From assembly GCA_963576735.1 (NCBI GenBank), contig OY755173.1, positions 15,346,873-15,410,872 on the forward strand: 64,000 nt of DNA, written 5' to 3'. The translations under genes were made by a program, and so were the position numbers. Positions 22,720 through 33,217 of this stretch are shown here, piece by piece. The stretch comes from Bedellia somnulentella (taxonomy: Eukaryota; Arthropoda; Insecta; Lepidoptera; Bedelliidae). Position 1 is the stretch's first letter; every line of letters starts with the position of its first letter. The notes below the pieces were generated by a model. It saw nothing but the letters and a program-made list of their open reading frames with translations. It ran no database searches and was not told where the DNA came from.

Positions 22720-22730
22720 TGGCAACACTG
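22720..22730 (+). promoter_or_regulatory. possible Motif-1-like core promoter element
   Basis: TGGCAACACTG resembles Drosophila core-promoter Motif 1 (YGGTCACACTR), with one central difference. It lies just before the LINE insertion point, about 0.48 kb from the SMIM14 start codon if the LINE is subtracted. The assignment is inference. Confidence 0.3.
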
Positions 22731-22851
22731 TCACTGACCTTTCCATTCCGGTTTTTTTCGGCGGGAAAATCAAATAAGCTAGACGCGTAATTTTTCCTCT
22801 TGTGGAAAATTTTAGTTTTTTTACTTTAAATAGTAAAAATATTTCGCTAAG

Positions 22852-23931
22852 ATGTCTTCAGACAGTGGGGGCAGCGAAAATATTGATGCGAAAAGGCGTC
22901 GGGGGAACAAGAGACCAGCTTCGGAACCTACTCCTAACTTGAACCACACAAATGACTTGGATAAGTATAAACCATTTATAAAGGCACATTACAAGAGGAT
23001 TTACCCTGACAACAGCTCTGAAAAAGAGTTTGCTGTCTTTATCGAGAGTACGAACGAGCAAAAACTAGGAAATAAAGATCCTTTATTTATCCAAAAAATT
23101 CTTCAACAATTTATTAAAGGTCAATATGAATTTAACAGAGTAAACGCACAAAAAGTACAAATAACATTTAAACAGGCTTCTGCAGCAAATGACTTTTTAA
23201 ATAATGACAAAGTTTTTCAAGATAATAATATCAGGGCTTACATACCAGCATCCTTTGTTGAAAGAGTGGGTGTAATAAGACATATTAACGAAGATATGAG
23301 TAATGAGGAGCTATTCAGAAAATTGTCGTGTGACGAAGATATTGTAGCAGTTAGGCGTTTTATGAAACGGGGAGAAGATGGTAACTTATACCCACTTAAA
23401 ACAATATCTGTTACTTTTTATACTATCTCTTTACCACCAGTTGTATATTTAGACAGATGGAGATCTAAAGTGACTCCCTACATCCCTCCAGTGATGCAAT
23501 GCTATAGATGTTTCAAATATAATCACTCGGCTAAAGTTTGTAAAAATTCACAAATATGCTCTATATGTGCAGGTGATCATTATTACAAGGACTGCGATAA
23601 TCAAAAAGAAATTAAGTGCAGTAATTGTGGTGGTGATCATCTAGCCATTTCGAAAAATTGTCCCATAAAACAAGCAAAAATTAATAAAAATAAGTCTCAA
23701 ACATATGCTCAAGCCACAAGTTTTTCTGGAAAAGATTTTCCATCACTACCAAAAGGGCAAAAAACTTATTCGAAACCCCCTCCTTTTAATTTTGATATGA
23801 ATAGTGTGATAAATAATGAAAAAATAATTAATGCAATTGTCAAAACTTTAGTTATGTTAGGGAATGCTACAGAACAGGTTCCTAAGACTAGCGGTAAAAT
23901 AAAAGAAATGCTATTAAACAATCTTAAATAA
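22852..23931 (+). CDS. LINE ORF1, Gag-like RNA-binding protein
   Basis: A 359-residue protein that in this element class coats the LINE RNA and forms the particle with ORF2. The N terminus is basic (AKRRRGNKR near residue 15). The middle (about 90-200) has the fold-type spacing of a Gag RNA-recognition region, though I could not verify this. Residues about 213-275 hold three cysteine knuckles, seen as CYRCFKYNHSAKVC, CSICAGDHYYKDC and CSNCGGDHLAISKNC. The start codon is the first ATG of the element, after ~100 bases of 5' UTR. The stop lies 8 bases before ORF2, so ORF2 is probably reached by reinitiation. The frame is intact. Confidence 0.88.
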   Translation: MSSDSGGSENIDAKRRRGNKRPASEPTPNLNHTNDLDKYKPFIKAHYKRIYPDNSSEKEFAVFIESTNEQKLGNKDPLFIQKILQQFIKGQYEFNRVNAQKVQITFKQASAANDFLNNDKVFQDNNIRAYIPASFVERVGVIRHINEDMSNEELFRKLSCDEDIVAVRRFMKRGEDGNLYPLKTISVTFYTISLPPVVYLDRWRSKVTPYIPPVMQCYRCFKYNHSAKVCKNSQICSICAGDHYYKDCDNQKEIKCSNCGGDHLAISKNCPIKQAKINKNKSQTYAQATSFSGKDFPSLPKGQKTYSKPPPFNFDMNSVINNEKIINAIVKTLVMLGNATEQVPKTSGKIKEMLLNNLK

Positions 23932-23939
23932 TATTTAAT

Positions 23940-26900
23940 ATGGATAAATTTATTCGCATCGTTCAACATAATTTACAAAGTATTAACAATAAAATAACCC
24001 TAATAAAACAGTTTTTACTAGATAATAATATTGACATATATTTAGTGAATGAAACATGGTTAACTGACAAAAAAAGTATTAATATACCAGGATACAATTT
24101 TATATATAGAAATGCCAAAAACAAACATGGAGGTGTAGGTATATTGATTAAAGATTGTTTCAAATTTAAAGCTTTGCAAACAGGTTTCTATGAAGATATT
24201 CAAAGCGTAGCTATTTCTTTAATTACGGATAATGGTCCCTTGTCACTTCTTTGTTTATATTGTCCTCCTGGAAGTAGAATGAGAATATGTAAATTACGTA
24301 ATATCATAAGTAAATTACCTAAGCCTTGTCTCATATCTGGGGATTTTAATGCACACCACATAGCCTTTGGCTGTGCAACTAGTAAATCACGTGGCAATGA
24401 ATTATATCAGTTGATGGATGAGTCTGATCTTTGTTTACTCAATACTGGTTCACCTACGACAATTCAATCTCCATTAAAAAATGCTTCTGCCATAGACCTT
24501 ACTTATGTAAGTCCAGTGATAGCTCCCCTTTGCAATTGGTATGTAGAAACTGAAAGTTTGGGTAGTAACCATTACCCCACATTTATTGACATAAATATAT
24601 CTCCATCGAAATACCAAATTAATGATTATATAGAAAAGTATCTCTACAAAAAAACAGATTGGCAAGAAGTACTTCATGCTTCTGAAAATCTATTAGAGCA
24701 ATATGAATTTATCTCAAATGATCCTATTAAATCATATAATACTTTTTGTGATCTTCTTAATAAATTGAAAGAAAGTTATGTCCCCCTTTATAAAATTGAT
24801 TCTGGGAGTATATCTCGACTTCCTGCCCCGTGGTGGAACAAAGAATGTGCTGAAGCGGTTATGAAATCAAAACAAGCTTTATTGACATATAGGAGTGAAT
24901 TTACAGTAGATGCTTATTTGAATTATAAAAAATATGATGCAATGAAAAAGAAAATTATATCTGATTCTAAAAAGAACAACTGGAAAAATCTATGCACTTC
25001 AATGAATAGGACAACCCCTATTAGTAAAATATGGAATTTAATAAGGAGGTTCAAAAGAGTAAAAAATAGACCCAAATATGGAACCAGTAGGAATGATGAA
25101 TGGGTTCAAGATTTTATTAAAAAGCTTTCTAACTCTACATCAAATAGCAATGATGAAATTTCTAGTTTATTTGAACTTAATAATAATTATGAGCACTCAA
25201 ATATGTTACTAAAACCATTTCATTGGAATGAATTTTGCACAGCTTTAGACAATAGAAAACATACATCCCCCGGCTTAGATTCAATACCATATATATTACT
25301 TAAAAACTTGCATTACTCATGTAAAATTAAATTATTAGATATAATGAATAGTTTATGGATTAAACAGTTAATTCCTGAATCCTGGAAAACACAATGTGTA
25401 ATTCCAATATTAAAAGAAGATAAAATTCCAGATGATTGCAACTCTTATAGACCTATATCATTATCATCATGTATAGGAAAATTATTAGAACAAATGGTTA
25501 AAATAAGGTTAGATTACTTTGTAGAAAAACATAATCTCTTACCTCCAAACCAATTTGGATTTAGAAAGGGTTCCGGATGTCATGAAAGCTTTATTTCATT
25601 TATTGCTGATATCAAAAAGTGTATGCTTTCAAAGTCTACTGCTGCTTGTGCATTCTTAGATGTGCAGGGAGCATATGACAATGTTGATCTACATCAGCTT
25701 GCTAGAGTTCTATCTAATTTAGGTTTACCTGGAAAAGTAATTAAGTGGATTTTCAATTTTTCATCTAAAAGAACTTTATATGTGAAATTTAATAATATTC
25801 TTCATGGTCCAGAAGTGATATGCAAGGGATTAATGCAAGGTGCAGTACTTTCACCATTACTTTACAACCTTTACACTTCTCAAATATCCCAATATGTCAC
25901 AAATAATGTTCAAATATTTCAATTTGCTGATGACATTTTAATCTACAGTATTGATAAAAATATAAAAGAAGCTCAGTCAAAACTTAATTATGCTTTAAAA
26001 CAAATGTCCGAATATTATAAGTATTTAAAATTAGAAATCAATTGTGAGAAAAGTAATGTGTTAGTTTTTGGCAGTAGTACATTAATAAATATAAACTTTA
26101 ATAACAAACCTATTCCAATAGTAAAAAATAAGAAATTTTTAGGCATTATTATTGATGATAAATTAAAATTTGATAAACATATTGATTATATTTGCAAAAA
26201 AGCCTTTAAGGGAATAAATATAATGAAATGCCTTGCTGGATGTTTTTGGGGTGCTGACCCAAAAATATTAACTATCTTATATAAAAGTATAGTAAGGAGT
26301 CACTTTGATTATAGTTGCCTTGCATATATAAATGCTAGTCAAACTTTACTTAAGAAGTTAGATTTGATTCAAAATATAGCTTTAAGAATTATTACTGGAG
26401 CTATGAAATCTACACCTATTAATTCAATGGAAGTAGAAACAGGCATCATGCCATTGGCAATTAGGAGGCATCTACTGGCAGAGAAATTCTGTCTGAAAAA
26501 TATGTGTAGAATTAATAAAATGGTTCTTGACAGAATTTCTGTACCAGTAAGTTTCTTGAACCAATTACCTCAGGTTGATAAATTTAATGTTGTCCACAAC
26601 AATTTCCCAGAAATTAATATTATTAATGAAAATATTAGACAAAAATATGTAAATATGTTTAAGTGTGACCCTTGGCCTATATATAACTGTAAATATGAAG
26701 CATTAACTTTTAATGTCTCCCAAAACATAGATATAAACAAGGTAGAAAATAATTCACTTTTTCTGGACTACTTAATTAAAAAAGAAAAATATTATAAATT
26801 GTATACTGATGCATCAAAAACATCAGAATATGTATCTGCAGCATTCTATGATTCACAAAATAAATATACTAAATGTTTTAAATTGGATCCCATGTTAAGT

Positions 26901-27665
26901 ATATTTAGTGCCGAAGCTTATGCTATATATAGATGTTTACTGTATATTAAAGAACTAGGAAGAAATTCTTGTAAATACTTAGTTATAACAGATTCTTTAA
27001 GTGTGCTTGTAAGTTTACAAGATATTCCTGTTCACTTTAAGACAAATTATATATTGTTAAATGTTAGGACTATTCTTTATGAGCTATATTGTGATAATAT
27101 TTTAGTTGAATTTAAGTGGGTACCATCTCATCGAGGCATAACTGGTAATGAGATAGTTGATCAAGCAACTAGAAATATTAACAAAAGTGAAGAAGTACTA
27201 GTCCATATTCCATTTACAGACTATTATATGGATTTAAAACTAAGAGCTCGTCAGTTGTGGGAAGATTACTGGAAGGAAATAACTAAAGAGAAAGGCAAAT
27301 GGTACGCATCTATTCAGAAAACATTACCTGTAAAACCTTGGTATGCGATCCATAAAGACTGCGATAGCCGATTATTTATAACAACCATATGCCGAATGCG
27401 TTTTGGTCATTGCCTCACACCAGCACATCTACACAGGTTTAATATAATTCAAAACAGCAATTGTTCTTTTTGTGAAGCAGAGGATGCAGATTTGAGTCAC
27501 TTCATTTATGACTGTCCGGAATTTCATCTTCAAAGATTAGCATTAATAGCAGAAGTAACGGACAAAGTACAAGAGTTTCCCCGCCACTTAGAAGTCCTAT
27601 TATCAAATTCGAGCTTGTTCCGTGAAATCACGACTTTTATATTCTCAACAGTGGAAAAACTATGA
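23940..27665 (+). CDS. LINE ORF2: endonuclease, reverse transcriptase, RNase H
   Basis: A 1241-residue polyprotein that nicks target DNA, copies the LINE RNA there and degrades the RNA strand. The N-terminal APE-type endonuclease shows N11, E38 in NETWLTD, SGDFNAH (133-139) and SNH (209-211). Reverse transcriptase follows, with NSYRPISLSS, AFLDVQGAYDNV, LMQGAVLSPLLYNLY and the catalytic FADD (662-665). RNase H has its four acidic residues at D957 (YTDAS), E992 (SAEAY), D1018 (ITDS) and D1074. The C terminus has a CxxC..H..C cluster (CSFCEAEDADLSHFIYDC). Every catalytic residue expected is present and no stop interrupts the frame, so the protein could be active. Confidence 0.93.
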   Translation: MDKFIRIVQHNLQSINNKITLIKQFLLDNNIDIYLVNETWLTDKKSINIPGYNFIYRNAKNKHGGVGILIKDCFKFKALQTGFYEDIQSVAISLITDNGPLSLLCLYCPPGSRMRICKLRNIISKLPKPCLISGDFNAHHIAFGCATSKSRGNELYQLMDESDLCLLNTGSPTTIQSPLKNASAIDLTYVSPVIAPLCNWYVETESLGSNHYPTFIDINISPSKYQINDYIEKYLYKKTDWQEVLHASENLLEQYEFISNDPIKSYNTFCDLLNKLKESYVPLYKIDSGSISRLPAPWWNKECAEAVMKSKQALLTYRSEFTVDAYLNYKKYDAMKKKIISDSKKNNWKNLCTSMNRTTPISKIWNLIRRFKRVKNRPKYGTSRNDEWVQDFIKKLSNSTSNSNDEISSLFELNNNYEHSNMLLKPFHWNEFCTALDNRKHTSPGLDSIPYILLKNLHYSCKIKLLDIMNSLWIKQLIPESWKTQCVIPILKEDKIPDDCNSYRPISLSSCIGKLLEQMVKIRLDYFVEKHNLLPPNQFGFRKGSGCHESFISFIADIKKCMLSKSTAACAFLDVQGAYDNVDLHQLARVLSNLGLPGKVIKWIFNFSSKRTLYVKFNNILHGPEVICKGLMQGAVLSPLLYNLYTSQISQYVTNNVQIFQFADDILIYSIDKNIKEAQSKLNYALKQMSEYYKYLKLEINCEKSNVLVFGSSTLININFNNKPIPIVKNKKFLGIIIDDKLKFDKHIDYICKKAFKGINIMKCLAGCFWGADPKILTILYKSIVRSHFDYSCLAYINASQTLLKKLDLIQNIALRIITGAMKSTPINSMEVETGIMPLAIRRHLLAEKFCLKNMCRINKMVLDRISVPVSFLNQLPQVDKFNVVHNNFPEINIINENIRQKYVNMFKCDPWPIYNCKYEALTFNVSQNIDINKVENNSLFLDYLIKKEKYYKLYTDASKTSEYVSAAFYDSQNKYTKCFKLDPMLSIFSAEAYAIYRCLLYIKELGRNSCKYLVITDSLSVLVSLQDIPVHFKTNYILLNVRTILYELYCDNILVEFKWVPSHRGITGNEIVDQATRNINKSEEVLVHIPFTDYYMDLKLRARQLWEDYWKEITKEKGKWYASIQKTLPVKPWYAIHKDCDSRLFITTICRMRFGHCLTPAHLHRFNIIQNSNCSFCEAEDADLSHFIYDCPEFHLQRLALIAEVTDKVQEFPRHLEVLLSNSSLFREITTFIFSTVEKL

Positions 27666-27963
27666 AATGAACAGAGCAGATGATGTTTAAGATTGCTACT
27701 ACCACAGACTTAGTAGTATGATTACTACATTAAAAATCTATAGTTGACTTTAGTAAAATAAGCTATTTTTGTTATGATTTTAACTAAATGTATTTTTAAA
27801 TATTAATATAAGGCAACTAATTAGTATATGTAACAATATTAAGTGAATATTGTACGAATATTGTAAGAATACCAAAAATGTAATTTATCGAAATAAGTAA
27901 TGGTTAAAGGACTTGTTCTAGACCAATAAACGTTTTAAAAAAAAAAAAAAACCTTTCCATTCC

Positions 27964-28420
27964 AACCATACCATTCATTCAATCAATCCAATAATCATAG
28001 AGTAAAGTAACCAATAATAAAGATGTCGTCAAAGCTGGTATTTTGCGTTGAATAGTGCAATAATATTCAACTTTAGATTCATTTTTCCAGGTGTTACCAC
28101 TTAATATTTTCTAAAATTAAAATATTAACTGTCTTTGCTTCTGTTCATTATTGGAATCAAGTGATAAGAGGTTTGTAGTATCTTGTAATTTAGTAATGAA
28201 AGTGCGTTCTAAACTTATCAACATATTATGTTTTGGTGTTATCTTTGTAAATAATAACAAAAATACAATCTCGTCTTATTTACACGCGTATTCGTTTAGT
28301 TAGTTTGCCAAGTTTTCACTTAAATTTAATCATGCGAGTTAATGATCATTATATTATATTGTTTTAAAGCCTCTGTCGATACTTTCTAATTTACCAGTTT
28401 CGTAATTTTCAGTGCACAAA
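27964..28420 (+). other. SMIM14 upstream region / probable 5' UTR intron end
   Basis: TAATTTTCAG at 28403-28412 is a good splice acceptor nine bases before the SMIM14 ATG, so a noncoding first exon probably lies upstream. Its donor was not settled. Confidence 0.4.
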
Positions 28421-31400
28421 ATGGGTGACGAAGGAATGGATCCTTGCGAATGTATCTTCAGTCAGGAGATGGCGATGCACCGGTTACTTTCTCTGGTACG
28501 TTTGTTGTCACTTGCTTGACCTTGTATTTTGTGGGTATGGTATTTATTGATATCAAATGTTTATTATACCTGCTTGACGTTTCCAATCATTACCATACGT
28601 GGTGAATAACTAACTAGTTTAAGTGAATGGCTTATAGATAATAATAAAAATACATATTAATTGAACATCACCAAAGAAATATTTAGAAAAAATCAGTTTT
28701 ATAAACAAGCACTGCACAATTTGGTGGTCTTACCACTACAGTTAAGAGAATCTTTAATGAAAACATCAATAAATTGTAGATGTGTTATATTGTAGTGGTT
28801 TGTTTGTGAATTTTCATCATTCGAATCACAGACTTAGCATAAAAACACCTTTTTTGAATGTTTTTTGTTCATGAAAACCTCATGTGGGGATTATTACTAA
28901 TAAATAAAGGAAAGAAAAATTTTTACACAAGGGATAGAAGAGTTTCGCACTGGAAGCCATTCATTCATTAATCCCCACATGAGGTTTTCATGAACAAAAA
29001 GATTTAAATTATGTGATAGTTAGGCGTTTTCAATATTTGCATTCTATCTGAAAAGATAGACAAGTGGCCTTCCGAATTAGTAAAAAATTCGGAGGTAGGA
29101 AACGCAAACACTACTAAAACATGTAAAAGAAATAAAGGATAGAAGAATTTCGCGCTGGCAGCCATTGACACGGTAGCTCAATTGGCAAGAGCGACAGGGG
29201 CGTATACCCGAGGTCGCGGGTTCGAATCCCGCCTGTGTCAAAATTTTTCTTTCCTTTATTTATTCTTTATTTATTAGTAATAATCCCCACATGAGGTTTT
29301 CATGAACAAAAAGATTTAAATTAAGTGACTGAAAATATCTAGGCCACCCACATGGCTGAGTTATATTTAGTCATGTATTACATATATTAGTGTCTTATTA
29401 TTATATTATAGATAGTGTATTCATACAAAATGGCAATAGGCCTCCTCCCTATCACACATGTATGCACTGTCCAAGCAGGTCTAGGGAAGTCTGAGCTCCA
29501 GATGACAAAAATAACATGTGATGATGATCTTCAAGTACAAGTACCTCAGCTTTGTGAAAGTTGAGTTGAGCATATCGTCTGCTTACTGGTAAAATGTAGT
29601 AAATGCGTTTCTTACAAAAAAATAGTTAATAATACATTTATATGTAATTTTTGACGCTCTTTCTACTGGAAAAACGCAATAAATGATAGGACTGTTAATT
29701 ACAGGTCATTTCTCAATTACAGGTCAAATATGATAAGTGCACACCCATGCTAAAAATAATATTTTTTTTCAACAATATTTATAAGAAAATGGCCTCTAAT
29801 ATGCTACCGCAAATAAGAACGTTAAATTTCCAATAATTTATTAAAAACATTTCTGCAAAATCTTATTTAGATGTTAGTAAAAAAAATACTTAAACTTTGA
29901 AAACCCTATATCTCCGTTTAACAAAATGTGTATTTACTACATTTTACCAGTAAGCAGACGATATGTAAAGTTTCCACATATTGCTAATATTTGGGTACAT
30001 AGATAACGAAACTGCTGTGTAGTGTCGGCTTAGAATAGCACTACCCCATTTCTTCCGGTGGGTGTACGTAAAAGGCGACTAACGGTATTGGGGCTGTTAA
30101 GGGATTTTTGGGCGATGCGGTTGGAGACCCATCACCAACAACTTTTATTGTAACATCTTTTTCCCCACGCAACTTCCAAAAGTGGCTGAGGAATTTCTCA
30201 TTCCTTAGCTCTGGCTACCCCTTCTAGGGAATTATAGCCGTGAGTATATGTACGTAAGCATAGATAAGGAAACCAAATGTTAGTTGATTAGCCTTAAACT
30301 TTATTTCTTTGGATATTGCAGTTTACTACTCCAGGTTCAAGCATAATTTCTCATGCATGTGTTAGACCATGTAGGTTTTTAATGATGTTTCAACTTGAGA
30401 CATTTTATAATTAATTCCAATTTCAGAAAGGCTATAGTTGTTATCGATTTACTTTACAAGAAAAACAATTATATTTCATTATTATTGTTTAAATATATTT
30501 TAATTAATAAATGTATTGTAGTTCAGAGAGCTCAAGTAAAAATGAAACAAAATTTGTTCCATTCCTTCCTCCTTATTAAATACCTATGCATATAAATAAC
30601 ATTATTTCAGAAATGTACAGTACATCTGTGTGTAACTATACCTTTACTGAATGTGACATGGTTATTCGTGTTATCTAGAAAATACCGGCTCGTGTAAAAC
30701 AATTTCATGGCATGCAATGTGTGGAACTCGTTTCTTATCTGTACGCCGACGCGGCTGATTGCTAGTTTGTGGATTTAATTCAATTTGCTTATTAATACCT
30801 TTAGCCAATACCTTTTGTAAGGTTTTTGGCGAACATGTACGTTAATAACGTATGTGATTTATGACCGTTGATTTACCTATTATTTATACATATATATCTA
30901 TTATTTATATTACACAATGGTAACTTGATACCATCTGATGGCTCTATAGAATACAAAATATGTTTTCCTCTATTCTGAACATTTATAGATATAAGACTAA
31001 TTTGTGGCAAATTTGCCTCTAGAAATATCAGAGCTAAAAAAATTAGTCATAAATTGGTGTTACTTATACCACATTTACAAAAACCCCCAATGTATCCTAA
31101 GAACACTAAAAAATAAACATAGCGGGAGCGCTATCCATTCACTAACTTCAGCAGCAAAGATACTAGTATAGATAATTTCCAAGCTTCAAACGTTTTTGAG
31201 TTAGTACTACAGCTTTTGATGTAACAATGCTTTGAATTTGAATACCGATTTCTAACTAAGAACGAATACTAGTACCTATTGTTGGAGACTAATTTAAATT
31301 GTTCGTATGTTTTCAGCTTCGCCAAGGTCAATCATATTGCACGGACAGTGAATGCCTGGAGGAGTTGCCAGGAGGCAATATAGTGGGTTCTGGCGGGAAC

Positions 31401-33217
31401 AGTTTCCTGATGATGTTCATGACTGTGGCCTTCGCAGTGGCCATGTACGCCTTGAGGCCGCGTCGGGACCGTGTTTTGGAAGCCGCGAAAACCATTCCCA
31501 ATGCTAATGTGAGTTATTTTATGGATCAAATTATACATACATATATATACTCACGACCATAAATCCCAAAAGGAGTAGCCAGAGCTTCAGAGCTAGAATC
31601 CTCAGCTACATTTGGAGGTTGATAGGGGACAAGATGGTAGAAATAGAGTATAGTTAGCGATTAATCTCCGGCCAAATCGCCCAACAAAAACTTAAAAACC
31701 CACCTACCCTTAGTTGCGACTTACGCTGACCGGGAGAAGAAATGGGTAGTGTACCACCACACTAATAAAATTATATTTTTATAACGATGGCTAGCTGACT
31801 GTTTTAGCGGGAAACGATTTATGGTTCATGTACAATTCTTACATTATACGAGTATACGTTTTAAACTAGTCAGATTTTCGAAGGAAATAGAATAGCTACC
31901 TTGAAACCTAACAGTTTAACAGAAACGGTTACCAACTTAAATTGAAACTGAATACATTACATGTCATTATCATTTGTACCATTGTCTAGCTATACAAATA
32001 TTACCGTACAATCGAATGCTTTGATTAGAAAATTCAATGATTATTATGTAACAAACAATTGCGGTTTGAATTTGTATTTACAATGCGTTATAACGTGCAT
32101 TGCAAGGTGAAGGTGTTACGTCAACCTTTTAGATTTCTCTGAGGTTTCGTTTTGCCCATTTACTTATAAGATGTAAGCGTTTATTATGTTTCGTATCGAA
32201 AATGTTATTAAGGTGAATAGTTTGTTTGCTTAAACGCACTTATTTCAGAAAAGTTCCTGATATTAAGGCGTATCCAGATGTTCTACTGACCGATATGAAA
32301 AATTATTTCAATAGAGCAATAAATAGCCTAGCGTCTTTCCTATTTATTCAAGATGCTATATTCTATTATATTCAATTTAATCAAAATGTTGATAATATAA
32401 GGATATTTGCTGTGTAGCTTGGGGCTTGGAATAGCACTACCCCATTTCTTCCGGGTAGTGTACGTAAGAGGCGACTAACGGTATTGGGGCTTTTAAGGGA
32501 TTTTTGGGCGATGCGGTTGGAGACCCATAACCAACAACCTTTATTTTACCATCTTTTCCCCACTTAACTTTCCAAAAGTGGCTGAGGAATTTCTAATTCC
32601 TTAGCTCTGGCTACCCCATCTAGGGATTTATAGCCGTGAGTATATGTATGTATGTTGATAATATAATAGCAAATCCCGAGGATGTCCACGAGGGAATTAG
32701 GGTTTTGGGGCTTTTAAGTGAGTTTCTTAAAAAAAATGTAATCTCGCGAATCGTATAAGAAAAAAAGAACACAAAATTAAATATAGACACTGGATAATTT
32801 TCACTAGAACCATTGCAAAAATGAAAATATTCGCCGTTATTACCAATTCATGAAATATCAATTTTGCGCGAGGGGAAGGATTGTGTTGTAATGGAAGTTG
32901 GCTAGATACCCATATTCATGGTATAAGCATAAAGGGGTAGCCAGAGCTTTAGAATTGCCATATCTCAGCGGTTTTGGGAAGTTGAGCAGGGAAAAGCTAA
33001 TACTATAAAGAATAAGTTAGCTATTTTGTAATATGTCCAATCAAATCTGGCCTGAAAATAATTAAAGCCCTGTTACTTTTGGCGCCTTGCACTTTTCTTA
33101 CTTTTACACTATTTTTACTTTTGACATCCGCAGTGTGGTTAGCTGACTTTTTAATTTTATATCTGTTATTTTTTTCAGGACAACGACGGTCCACCGCCAA
33201 CACCACCAAGGATATAA
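28421..33217 (+). CDS. SMIM14: small integral membrane protein 14
   Basis: Three coding exons: 28421-28495, 31317-31508 and 33179-33217, joined in phase 0 at GT-AG introns (donors GTACG and GTGAG, acceptors TTTTCAG and TTTTTTCAG). The product is 101 residues; the vertebrate protein is about the same length. The N terminus has the conserved DPCECIFSQEMAMHRLL block and the exon junction gives LLRQGQSYCTDSECLEELPG. One membrane segment spans about residues 54-71 (SFLMMFMTVAFAVAMYAL), followed by basic RPRRDR. The tail is proline-rich (DGPPPTPPRI). The family is a single-pass ER membrane protein of poorly known role. Intron 1 (2.8 kb) holds S3, S2, a MITE and S1. Intron 2 holds two S1 copies. AATAAA signals follow at 33504 and 34177. 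Confidence 0.93.
28862..28965 (+). repeat. SINE S3 fragment, inverted part
   Basis: Has CATGAAAACCTCATGTGGGG in reverse of the neighbouring S3 flank, then the AAGGAAAGAAAAATTTTT and AGAGTTTCGCACTGGAAGCC pieces. In SMIM14 intron 1. Confidence 0.55.
28972..29330 (+). repeat. SINE/repeat S3, one unit plus repeated end
   Basis: Contains the 73-base tRNA-like unit (29167-29239) preceded by GAATTTCGCGCTGGCAGCCA. The segment ATCCCCACATGAGGTTTTCA occurs at both its start and its end, about 307 bases apart. It therefore reads like a little more than one period of a tandem or circular array. Confidence 0.65.
29345..29570 (+). repeat. SINE S2, diverged
   Basis: CCCACATGGCTGAGTTATAT, AGTGTATTCATACAAAATGG and ATAGGCCTCCTCCCTATCAC keep the S2 order. 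Confidence 0.5.
29571..29965. mobile_element. 395-bp MITE with 34-bp inverted ends, in SMIM14 intron 1
   Basis: 29571-29604 and 29932-29965 are reverse complements (CATATCGTCTGCTTACTGGT inward). The interior is A/T-rich and noncoding. No clear target-site duplication at the junctions. Confidence 0.75.
30015..30256 (+). repeat. SINE S1, in SMIM14 intron 1
   Basis: Full-length S1, head CTGTGTAGTGTCGGCTTAG, tail GTGAGTATATGTACG. Confidence 0.8.
31534..31766 (-). repeat. SINE S1, in SMIM14 intron 2
   Basis: Diverged reverse copy starting 26 bases after the exon 2 donor. Its ATAC tail lies immediately inside the intron. Confidence 0.6.
32410..32655 (+). repeat. SINE S1, in SMIM14 intron 2
   Basis: Full-length S1 with the tail GTGAGTATATGTATGTATG. 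Confidence 0.8.
32900..33062 (-). repeat. SINE S1, degenerate
   Basis: AGGGGTAGCCAGAGCTTTAG and AAGTTGAGCAGGGAAAAGC in reverse S1 order. Confidence 0.45.

Larger units (their letters stand above)
22750..27950 (+). mobile_element. full-length I-superfamily-type LINE, intact
   Basis: About 5.2 kb: a ~100-base 5' UTR, ORF1 (22852-23931), an 8-base gap, ORF2 (23940-27665), a 3' UTR with AATAAA near 27925, and poly(A) at 27937-27950. It is flanked by an exact 13-bp duplication ACCTTTCCATTCC (22737-22749 and 27951-27963). Both ORFs are free of stops and frameshifts. RNase H following reverse transcriptase places it with RNase-H-bearing LINEs (I superfamily); the exact clade needs a tree. It sits 457 bases upstream of the SMIM14 start codon in the same orientation. 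The intactness and clean duplication suggest a recent insertion. Confidence 0.9.
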
